Shown here piece after piece: positions 1-5,595 of a DNA stretch of 7,209 nucleotides. Position numbers and translations under genes: made by a program. Positions within the stretch are counted from its first letter, which is position 1; each line of letters opens with the position of its first letter. The notes beneath the pieces were generated by a model. It was not told the origin of the DNA and ran no database searches. It worked only from the letters and a program-made list of their open reading frames with translations. Origin of the DNA: Balneolales bacterium. Its GTDB lineage: Bacteria; Bacteroidota; Rhodothermia; Balneolales; Natronogracilivirgulaceae. Location: positions 1 to 7,209 of the forward strand of contig SLHZ01000103.1 of assembly GCA_007135895.1 (NCBI GenBank). Reading direction: 5' to 3'.

Positions 1-2467
1 CTTCGGAAGCGGGCTCCGGAGCCTCTTTTTCCTGAGTGGATTCGGAATCTGAGCTTGATTCCGGAGTATCCTCAACGGGTTCCCCTTTCGGGGTGGATTC
101 TTCTGAAATGATCTCTTGACCCGGCTCCGGAGCAGGAGCGAACTTTTCTGGCCTGGCTTCGAGCTCGGGCCCGAGTTCCGGAGCGGTCTTTTTTGCCTCA
201 GTCTCAAGAACTTTCCCGGCAGCGGGTTTTTCCTCAACCGGAAGGGCTTCTATGGCAATGTGGTCGCGCCAGTCTGACGGCGGCACCGATTCTTCTGATC
301 CGGTGGATCCCTCCGGTAAACCGGCATCTTCGGATAATAATTCACCCGTATCCGGAGTCTCATCTGCCAAATCGGAGAGCGCTTCGTCTACGTCCTCTTC
401 CTCATGCCCCCTCACCCACTGCTTCCACATCTCGCGGAAGGCCATTCCAAGATGTGCCCCAAACCGCTTGCCGTCGCACAGCGGGGAATGGCGCACCTGT
501 TCGCGCAGACCGGTCCGGACCAACGTCAGTGCCTCCGGATCCGAAGCAAGTTCGGCCGCCTTCCCGATGTACTCTTCCCAGTTTTTTACCACCAGATCCG
601 GTAATCCCGCATTGACCAGGTGCGAAGCGGAGTGGCGTCCCGCAAAAGTCGGACCCGGCAGGCTCACGACCGGCACACCCATCCACAAGGCCTCACATGT
701 GGTCAATCCCCCCGAGTAGGGCCAGGGGTCCAGCGCAACATCCACACGGTTGTAGGTGTCAAGCAGCTGCATGTGCGGAGACTGCCCCTCAAGCATGACC
801 CGGTCCCGCCCGATGCCGCACTCCTCCAGACGCTCCAGGATACGGTCGGTAAAGATCTTCGTTGAATACTGCTTGCTTTTGAGCAGCAGACGGCTTTCGG
901 GCACGCGGTGCATCAGCTCAGCCCAGTGGCCCAGAAGCACATTGTTCACCTTGATCGGGTTGTTGAAGCAACCGAAGGTGATATAGCCGTTTTTCTTGAA
1001 GGGAAGCGAATCCACATCCGGCGAATAATCCGGCGGTAGGAAACAGATATAGTCGTCCGGCATCCTGAGCAGCTTTTCGGTGTACCAGGGCTCCTCGCCG
1101 GACGGTGACTCATACCAGTCGGTCAGCAGATAGTCCATCGATGCGAGTCCGGATGTATTGAACAGACCTCCAACCCATTTTATGCTTATGGGAGCCGGCT
1201 CAAGCGCCACCGTGCCCAGCCGGTTGTCGGCCGAATGGCCGGAGAGCTCGACCAGTATGTCAATTTCGTCTTTGCGGATCATGCCCGCCACCACCTTGTC
1301 GCTGTAGCCGATGACCGACTGCCATTTATCCGTTGCCGCATGCAGCCGCCGTGTCACGTCGTCAACCTTGCTGTCCGTGGTGTAACAGTAGATTTCAAAG
1401 TGCTCTTTGGAAAGGTTTTCCAGTCCGAGTGTGATCATCCAGCCTACGGGATGGGCCCGGAATCCCCCGGAAATAAAACCGACGCGGAGCCGCCGGCCGG
1501 GATCGCGGTTTTCGGGCAGGGGCCGCTGCGGACGCTCTTTCGGGGCGAAGTGCCGGTCCCATTTCAGATGCTCCCGGAAGATCTCCTCCCTGGTCCGCTC
1601 CGGGTTATAGTGCAGCACCATCAGGTAGTTTGAAAAGGCCTTCACCGCCTCGGGGGTGTCTTCGAAAGCCCTCAGATAGTTCTTCTCGGCATCGCCGTAA
1701 CGCGCCAATTCCTGAAGGCACAAGGCATAATTGCTGCGTAAAAAACCGTTTTTCGGAAACTCGTCCACCAGATTCTCATAGTGCTCAAGCGCCTCCTTGA
1801 ACAGGCCCTGGTCTTTCAGTACCAGAGCCAGCAAAGCCCGTGTGGAGAGATCGCGCGGTTTGATTTCTATGGCCTCCTTCAGGCAGTCGATCGCCATCTG
1901 GGGCTGTTTTGCCGAGCGAAGTACGGTGGCTTTGTTGAGCCAGGCGTCCATATTCCCGGAATCATTCTCAATAACCAGATTGTACAGCTCCAGCGCCTTC
2001 TTGTAGTTCCCCTGATCCTGGTAAATCTGGGCCGCCCGCATGGCCACCTCCAAATTGCGCTGATCCAGCTGGTTGGCCCGCATATAGCTGTTCAGTGCGT
2101 CGTCAAGCCGGGCCTGCGCACGGTGGATGTCGCCCATGGTCATCCAGCCCTCAAAAAAACGATCATCCATGCCAAGGGCGGTCCGGCACGACTGCTCGGC
2201 ATCGTCCAGTTGCTGCAGATGAAGCAGACAGGCCGCCATGAGCTGGTGGGTTTCGGCATTCCCGCCGCCACGGGCCAGAACCTGCTTCAGAAATGCGAGG
2301 GCCTTCGGATACTGCTTTTTCTGGTAGTAGGCCTTGCCGCCGTAATGAAAAACCTGCCAGTCCGGATTCTTCTTTTTGGACTGGGAATGTAAGAGTTTGA
2401 TCGCCTGGTCGGCTTTACCGTTGTTGCCGCTTAGCATGGCGGCGGCCTGCCTGATCTGAAGATTCAT
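1..2467 (-). CDS. TPR-containing O-GlcNAc transferase (SPINDLY/OGT, GT41), partial, probable flagellin glycosyltransferase
   Basis: 822 codons are open from ATG 2467 to the left edge with no stop, so the C-terminus lies outside. Residues 1 to about 290 form roughly eight TPRs (for example GNYKKALELYN, GLFKEALEHYE). The GT41 catalytic region spans about 325-686: RRLRVGFISGGF, then H339 in AHP (aligns with the NHP histidine of human OGT), SGHSADNRL with H411, TFGCFNNPIK with K506 (the family's conserved lysine), and ALDPWPYSGGLTTCEALW from 578 (nucleotide-sugar binding loop). The family transfers GlcNAc, or fucose in plant SPY, from a nucleotide sugar to protein Ser/Thr in the cytoplasm. After about residue 686 comes a Glu/Pro/Ser/Ala-rich tail of at least 136 residues. 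An in-frame TAA (2486-2488) lies just upstream of the start and no Shine-Dalgarno is visible. It is divergent from fliS and has its own sigma-54 site, so flagellin is the likeliest substrate (inference). Enzyme family is near certain; substrate is not. Confidence 0.93.
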   Translation of the reverse strand, partial: MNLQIRQAAAMLSGNNGKADQAIKLLHSQSKKKNPDWQVFHYGGKAYYQKKQYPKALAFLKQVLARGGGNAETHQLMAACLLHLQQLDDAEQSCRTALGMDDRFFEGWMTMGDIHRAQARLDDALNSYMRANQLDQRNLEVAMRAAQIYQDQGNYKKALELYNLVIENDSGNMDAWLNKATVLRSAKQPQMAIDCLKEAIEIKPRDLSTRALLALVLKDQGLFKEALEHYENLVDEFPKNGFLRSNYALCLQELARYGDAEKNYLRAFEDTPEAVKAFSNYLMVLHYNPERTREEIFREHLKWDRHFAPKERPQRPLPENRDPGRRLRVGFISGGFRAHPVGWMITLGLENLSKEHFEIYCYTTDSKVDDVTRRLHAATDKWQSVIGYSDKVVAGMIRKDEIDILVELSGHSADNRLGTVALEPAPISIKWVGGLFNTSGLASMDYLLTDWYESPSGEEPWYTEKLLRMPDDYICFLPPDYSPDVDSLPFKKNGYITFGCFNNPIKVNNVLLGHWAELMHRVPESRLLLKSKQYSTKIFTDRILERLEECGIGRDRVMLEGQSPHMQLLDTYNRVDVALDPWPYSGGLTTCEALWMGVPVVSLPGPTFAGRHSASHLVNAGLPDLVVKNWEEYIGKAAELASDPEALTLVRTGLREQVRHSPLCDGKRFGAHLGMAFREMWKQWVRGHEEEDVDEALSDLADETPDTGELLSEDAGLPEGSTGSEESVPPSDWRDHIAIEALPVEEKPAAGKVLETEAKKTAPELGPELEARPEKFAPAPEPGQEIISEESTPKGEPVEDTPESSSDSESTQEKEAPEPASE

Positions 2468-2516
2468 GGGTACAGGGTGCAATAGTTATAATTTTGGGGT
2501 TATCACCGATGTGTCG

Positions 2517-2532
2517 TGCAAATAACATGCCA
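2517..2532 (-). promoter_or_regulatory. Sigma-54 (-24/-12) promoter for the OGT gene
   Basis: On the minus strand the sequence reads TGGCATGTTATTTGCA. The consensus is TGGCACG-N4-TTGCW, so only one defined position differs (T for C at the sixth base). GG and GC are exactly 10 bases apart, as sigma-54 requires. Counting from the -12 GC, transcription would start near 2506, leaving a leader of about 39 nt before ATG 2467. It needs an activator of the NtrC type, and one is encoded at 5596-7152. Confidence 0.72.
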
Positions 2533-2537
2533 GCGAA

Positions 2538-2559
2538 CCGTTTATCCTGCGAAATACGG
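2538..2559. promoter_or_regulatory. Imperfect 22-bp dyad between two divergent sigma-54 promoters, candidate activator site
   Basis: The half sites CCGTTTATC (2538-2546) and GAAATACGG (2551-2559) are inverted copies sharing 7 of 9 positions, around a 4-bp centre. The dyad lies between the -24 elements of the leftward (2517-2532) and rightward (2573-2588) sigma-54 sites, nearly equidistant from both. Fis-type HTH dimers of NtrC-family activators bind such dyads, so one site could serve both promoters. It is closer to the promoters than a classical enhancer (about -40 to -60 relative to the rightward start). Only one copy is seen, so chance remains possible. Confidence 0.35.
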
Positions 2560-2572
2560 CTTCGGCAACGCG

Positions 2573-2588
2573 TGGCACAATAATTGCT
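2573..2588 (+). promoter_or_regulatory. Sigma-54 (-24/-12) promoter facing fliS
   Basis: The sequence TGGCACAATAATTGCT matches TGGCACG-N4-TTGCW at all defined positions but one (A for G at position 7), with GG and GC exactly 10 bases apart. The expected start is near 2599. What lies next is not a gene but a hairpin and a terminator-like structure (2636-2693), so the product is either a short RNA or an attenuated leader of the fliS operon. Confidence 0.78.
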
Positions 2589-2626
2589 CATTTATTTGTT
2601 CCTCTCCACAGGTTCGTCATCTTCGG

Positions 2627-2680
2627 ATGCGTTTTGCAAGTGAAGGTGTGTCTTTTACTTGCCACGCTCAATCCCTGTGA
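2627..2680 (+). CDS. Possible 17-codon leader peptide
   Basis: ATG 2627 opens a short frame (MRFASEGVSFTCHAQSL) ending at TGA 2678-2680. It runs through the 11-bp hairpin and its stop falls just inside the loop of the terminator-like hairpin (2670-2689), the geometry expected if translation were to break the terminator. There is no clear Shine-Dalgarno and no run of one amino acid as in biosynthetic attenuators, so this may be chance. Confidence 0.15.
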   Translation: MRFASEGVSFTCHAQSL

Positions 2681-2693
2681 GAAGGGATTTTTT
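2670..2693 (+). terminator. Rho-independent terminator or attenuator upstream of fliS
   Basis: AATCCCT (2670-2676) and AGGGATT (2683-2689) form a perfect 7-bp stem with a 6-nt loop, GTGAGA, and run into six T residues (2688-2693). The stem has three G-C pairs, so it is of moderate strength. It lies between the sigma-54 and sigma-28 sites and would separate transcripts from the two. Confidence 0.55.
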
Positions 2694-2716
2694 ACCCATA
2701 TAGTTTCACAAAAAAT

Positions 2717-2743
2717 TAAGTTCCCGGGCAAAGTTGCCGATAA
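2717..2743 (+). promoter_or_regulatory. Sigma-28 (FliA) flagellar promoter of the fliS operon
   Basis: GCCGATAA at 2736-2743 is identical to the classical sigma-28 -10 element. Eleven bases upstream is TAAGTTCC (2717-2724); read one base earlier with a 12-base spacer, TTAAGTTC matches six of eight bases of TAAAGTTT. Transcription would start near 2750, about 30 nt before the fliS ATG at 2781. This supports 2781 over longer upstream start choices. Sigma-28 control is the norm for late flagellar genes such as fliS and fliD. Confidence 0.8.
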
Positions 2744-2780
2744 TCCGAACAGGAAGAAATACGCACCAATTCACAGAATC

Positions 2781-3110
2781 ATGCGCAATCCACATCTTGA
2801 ATATCAACGGCAGGCCGTCATGTCGGCTTCGCCCATCCAGTTGATCGTCAAAATGTATGACCTGGCCATTCAGGCCAGCTATCGTGAAGACGAACAAAAA
2901 CTGAATGACATCCTCAAGTCACTCATCAACGGACTCAATTTCGAATACGAACCGGCTGTTCAGCTTTTTCGCCTCTACGAGTACTGCATGTCCCTGGCGA
3001 GGGAAGGGAAGTTTGAGGAAATCCGGGAACTCCTTGAACCGCTCCGTGAAGCCTGGGAACAGTCGGCGAACCAGAATGGTGCACAGGCTTCCATGACCAA
3101 CAACACCTGA
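2781..3110 (+). CDS. fliS: Flagellar export chaperone FliS (short form)
   Basis: FliS binds the C-terminus of flagellin in the cytoplasm, stops premature polymerisation and delivers it to the export gate. The 109-residue product starts MRNPHLEYQRQAVMSASPIQL, the typical FliS opening (N..Y....V..ASP..LI...YD), and keeps LYEYC (66-69 region) and the late LREAW (88-92). At 109 residues it is shorter than the usual 120-135; the missing part appears to be between the first two helices, just after MYDLAI. ATG 2781 was chosen because it gives this canonical N-terminus and lies about 30 nt after the predicted sigma-28 start. A longer frame from TTG 2634 would read through the terminator and promoter. 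No good Shine-Dalgarno is present. fliD follows after 10 bp. Confidence 0.9.
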   Translation: MRNPHLEYQRQAVMSASPIQLIVKMYDLAIQASYREDEQKLNDILKSLINGLNFEYEPAVQLFRLYEYCMSLAREGKFEEIRELLEPLREAWEQSANQNGAQASMTNNT

Positions 3111-3120
3111 TCAGAAACCG

Positions 3121-4578
3121 ATGACCAGCGTAGGAAATATTTTCCAGCAGACCAACCCGTACGAAAAATTTGTCCAGCAGCTTGTTGAGCTGGAAAGTCG
3201 TACCATCAATGAGCTCAAGCAGACCAAGTCGGGCCATCTGGACCGTAAACTGGCGCTTGGACAGGTCAGCTCCGCCATATCCGGTTTCACCACCAAGATC
3301 TTTGAACTCCAAAACCCCGACAACAAGGCTTTTCAATCAACCCGTTTCACCTCTTCGAACCCCGATGTGGTATCGGTTCAAGCAGCCGAAGGCATCGACC
3401 AGAACACTTCCTATAACACCATGGTCAACCGTCTGGCAACGAATGATATCGCCCTGACGGAAAAAATTGCACGGGAGAGCACCTCCCTGGCCGAATCGCA
3501 CAGCGACCCGGAAACCAGCGAAGGTTCGGTCACGCTGACCATAGGCGATCTAACCGCCGACATCACCATCGATACCGTGGTGCGCGATGGGGAGGGCAAC
3601 CCGGTGCTGGATGAACACGACAACCCCGTCCTGAAAAGCAACGAAGAGATCTACAACGAAATCGCCGCACAAATCAACGCGGAATTTGGCGAGGCGGCCC
3701 GGGCCACCGTCTTCCACGTAACCAGCGACGAGATCCAGCTCTCCATACAGAGTCTGCAGACCGGTACGGAGCAGCGGATCCAGTTCGACAGTGAGTCGGC
3801 TTCCGGCGTACTGGCCGATATCGTGCCCCAGATCACCCATGTGGTTCCACAGGAGGAGCTTGATGCCTCGTTCACCATCGACGGAGTCGCCTTTTCTCGT
3901 TCCGGCAATGTCGTGGATGATGCCGTGCAGGGTCTTACATTTGAACTGCACCGGACCAGCGACATCGCCACGCAGCTGACCATCGGAATGGACGTGGAAA
4001 AGGCACGGTCCAATATCGATGAGTTCATCGAGACCTATAACAGAATGAACGAGACCATCCGGGGCCATACCTACCTGAACTCCGATACCGGTATGCGCGG
4101 CACGTTGCAGAGCATGCGCTCCATCCGCAATCTGACCATGACCCTGCGGCAGACCGCTCTTGTCGGACTCGAGAATGTGGAGGAAGGACAGGTATCGCGG
4201 CTGTCGGACATTGGGATCGATTTTGAAAAAGACGGCAAAATGGTGGTCCGCGATTCCGATCTGCTCAATCAGATGCTGGAACAGCGATCCGATGAGGTGA
4301 ACAACCTCTTTTACGACCAGAATTCAAGCGTTTCGCAGATGCTCGACCAGGCACGGTCATTTACCCGCGCCGGCACCGGCATGATTCCGGCCTTTAACAA
4401 AAGCATCGATGACCAGATTCGCATGGTCGATCGCCGCATTACCGCGCAGGAACGTCACCTGGAGCGATACGAACAGCAGCAACGTGAGATGTTTGCACGA
4501 CTGGACCTTGCCATTACAGAGGGTCAGGACCAGTTTAACCGGGTACTGATGTTTCAGCAAAGCATGGGAATGTTCTGA
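3121..4578 (+). CDS. fliD: Flagellar filament capping protein FliD (HAP2)
   Basis: FliD forms the oligomeric cap at the filament tip and guides insertion of flagellin. The 485-residue protein has an N-terminal FliD_N region (about 10-115) beginning NPYEKFVQQLVELESRTINEL, with the usual long amphipathic helix. A variable middle follows (about 120-245), rich in Asp/Glu/Thr and likely surface exposed. The C-terminal FliD_C region (about 247-475) includes ASFTIDGVAFSRSGNVVDDAVQGLTFEL, a family hallmark, then FIETYNRMNETIR and a closing coiled-coil helix (about 425-480). The frequent N-terminal GLDV-type motif is absent, and the end is Met/Phe-rich (MFQQSMGMF). Length fits the family. It sits 10 bp after fliS and its stop overlaps the next start (TGATG), so the genes are probably co-transcribed and translationally coupled. 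Confidence 0.92.
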   Translation: MTSVGNIFQQTNPYEKFVQQLVELESRTINELKQTKSGHLDRKLALGQVSSAISGFTTKIFELQNPDNKAFQSTRFTSSNPDVVSVQAAEGIDQNTSYNTMVNRLATNDIALTEKIARESTSLAESHSDPETSEGSVTLTIGDLTADITIDTVVRDGEGNPVLDEHDNPVLKSNEEIYNEIAAQINAEFGEAARATVFHVTSDEIQLSIQSLQTGTEQRIQFDSESASGVLADIVPQITHVVPQEELDASFTIDGVAFSRSGNVVDDAVQGLTFELHRTSDIATQLTIGMDVEKARSNIDEFIETYNRMNETIRGHTYLNSDTGMRGTLQSMRSIRNLTMTLRQTALVGLENVEEGQVSRLSDIGIDFEKDGKMVVRDSDLLNQMLEQRSDEVNNLFYDQNSSVSQMLDQARSFTRAGTGMIPAFNKSIDDQIRMVDRRITAQERHLERYEQQQREMFARLDLAITEGQDQFNRVLMFQQSMGMF

Positions 4579-5015
4579 TGCAGGCACAACGTTACATATC
4601 ATCCCGGCATGACAACAGCCACTGGCAGGATAATGGCGTCTTCATGGAGAAACTGGTCGGGCAGATCGATGGCCTGGCTGATTTAAGCCGTGAAATCCTC
4701 AGTGAGCTGGAAAGCAGGGAACCGTCCGTGGACCAGATCGAAGAACTGCTCAGGCAGCGCAGCAGGGTCATTGATACGATGCATGCCCTGAGTAGCCATA
4801 TCGATATCTCCCGGATCACCAGCGAAGAACAAAAGGAGATGGCCCGGGGGTTTCAGACCTTCCGGTCCCTCCACGAAACCATACAGGAATCCCTGCGGCA
4901 ATTCATGCAGGGTCAGCAACAGAAAGTCAATCACGCGGAAAGGCACCGAAAAGCCGATGACCGCTACCGTCAGGGTTCGGAAGTCCCCGATATTTCGTAT
5001 ATTACAGATCAGTAA
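4578..5015 (+). CDS. Small helical protein, probable FliT/FlgN-like flagellar chaperone
   Basis: The 145-residue product is charged, almost all alpha-helical by composition, and has no signal peptide or membrane segment. Residues 26-70 (LVGQIDGLADLSREILSEL, then VDQIEELLRQRSRVIDTM) match the pattern of FliT/FlgN chaperones: a helix, a short turn, then ELL..R...ID. A second long helix (about 82-118) follows, and the tail ends Tyr-poor but with RYRQ...ISYITDQ, like the flexible ends of these chaperones. FliT keeps FliD export-competent and FlgN serves FlgK/FlgL. ATG 4578 overlaps the fliD stop by one base (TGATG). Met23 (4644) is an alternative start that would drop an unhelical, polar N-terminus. 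Position straight after fliD favours FliT. The assignment rests on pattern and place only. Confidence 0.5.
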   Translation: MQAQRYISSRHDNSHWQDNGVFMEKLVGQIDGLADLSREILSELESREPSVDQIEELLRQRSRVIDTMHALSSHIDISRITSEEQKEMARGFQTFRSLHETIQESLRQFMQGQQQKVNHAERHRKADDRYRQGSEVPDISYITDQ

Positions 5016-5027
5016 TTGAGACACGTC

Positions 5028-5381
5028 ATGGATATCAAGAAAATCACCACCCAGCTCGGCCAGGCGCAGCAGACGCGCCAGAGCCGGAATACAGCCGATA
5101 CCGGTGCGGTTTCCGGTGAAAAATCGAGCTTTTCCGACAAAGTGACACTGGATGGCTACTCTTTCCGGATGAATGAAATGCTCTTCGCACGGTCGGAGTA
5201 CAACAAGCACGTACAGTCCGCCTTCGAGCGGCTGCCGGAGCTCAATGCCAAAATCAAGGAGTACGAAGAGGCCGTCAGCGATCCGGACAAAAATTCCGGT
5301 GAAACGGAGGTCGGCCAGCAGCTTCGCAGCGAAACGGTGCTCGAGCAGATCGCCAAAAGCATCCTTGGCCTGAGAGAGTAA
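5028..5381 (+). CDS. Small hypothetical protein with FlgM-like features
   Basis: 117 residues, soluble, last gene of the fliS-fliD run. ATG 5028 lies 12 bp after the preceding stop; a TTG at 5016 is in frame but less likely. Residues 1-35 are polar, Gln/Arg/Ser-rich and probably disordered. SFSDKVTL (34-41) resembles the short KVxLS segment of FlgM. Two helices follow (about 47-65 and 68-84), and the C-terminus ETVLEQIAKSILG (102-114) recalls the final IA..ML helix of FlgM that binds sigma-28. FlgM inhibits sigma-28 until it is exported through the finished hook. The presence of a sigma-28 promoter at the head of this operon and a chaperone-like gene just before it fit, but similarity is weak and the protein may be an unrelated flagellar factor. 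Confidence 0.4.
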   Translation: MDIKKITTQLGQAQQTRQSRNTADTGAVSGEKSSFSDKVTLDGYSFRMNEMLFARSEYNKHVQSAFERLPELNAKIKEYEEAVSDPDKNSGETEVGQQLRSETVLEQIAKSILGLRE

Positions 5382-5595
5382 CACAGAGATTACGTTATCT
5401 TTCTGATATAATAACTTCCTTAATAAACCGCTTTTTTCGAACTCAACTGCCATTCTAATATTATATCGACAAGATTGCAGTGGCCACTTAGCCCTTCTTT
5501 GCAACCGGAGCAGGATGTTTTGTTTTTTTTGATTTTTCGTCTATACTATTCACTGAGTTATTCTATTATTATTATTTTTCATCGCCGGAACAGTC
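5382..5595 (+). other. AT-rich intergenic region upstream of the sigma-54 regulator
   Basis: This 214-bp gap is much more AT-rich than its neighbours, with T runs (5523-5530) and TTATTATTATT-type stretches near 5565-5578. I see no open frame of note, no convincing terminator for the operon ending at 5381, and no sigma-54 or correctly oriented sigma-28 site. The only promoter-like pair is listed separately. Confidence 0.6.
5520..5547 (+). promoter_or_regulatory. Possible housekeeping promoter for the sigma-54 regulator
   Basis: TTGTTT (5520-5525) and TATACT (5542-5547) are spaced by 16 bp, in the sigma-70 range, and would start transcription near 5554, about 42 nt before ATG 5596. TTTG at 5519-5522 would also suit a Bacteroidota-type -33 element. 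In such AT-rich DNA a match of this quality can arise by chance. Confidence 0.35.

Larger units (their letters stand above)
2599..2693 (+). ncRNA. Candidate sigma-54-dependent small RNA or attenuated leader (about 95 nt)
   Basis: The 5' end is placed by the sigma-54 site at 2573-2588 and the 3' end by the terminator-like hairpin and T run ending at 2693. Inside, GCAAGTGAAGG (2636-2646) pairs with CTTTTACTTGC (2652-2662): 11 base pairs including two G-U pairs, closing a 5-nt loop. The second hairpin is the terminator at 2670-2689. Strong promoter, internal stem and terminator together are the usual layout of a bacterial small RNA. It could instead be a leader whose terminator is bypassed to extend transcription into fliS. 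No known RNA family is recognised. Confidence 0.45.

Noticed and set aside
252..2392. Several plus-strand open frames (252-719, 1235-1633, 1781-2392) opposite the OGT gene
   Set aside because: Their translations have no family pattern, while the minus-strand frame is continuous for 822 codons with TPR and GT41 motifs. They are antisense shadows.
2485..2490. TATAAC on the minus strand as a sigma-70 -10 box for the OGT gene
   Set aside because: No -35 element at proper spacing, and the near-consensus sigma-54 site at 2517-2532 explains transcription better.
2634..2780. N-terminal extension of FliS from TTG 2634
   Set aside because: It would translate through the terminator-like hairpin and the sigma-28 promoter, and the canonical FliS N-terminus begins at ATG 2781.
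3814..3821. GCCGATAT inside fliD (also at 6991-6998 in the regulator gene)
   Set aside because: Both are within coding sequence encoding ADI, with no gene start downstream to serve; chance matches.
5394..5416. GTTAT...ATAAC inverted repeat after the last operon gene as a terminator
   Set aside because: The stem is five A-T-rich pairs and no T run follows.
5463..5470. GTCGATAT on the minus strand, a sigma-28 -10 look-alike
   Set aside because: It points back into the end of the preceding operon, where there is no minus-strand gene.
5481..5503. TGGCCAC...TTTGCA as a sigma-54 promoter for the response regulator
   Set aside because: GG and GC are 17 bases apart instead of the required 10.
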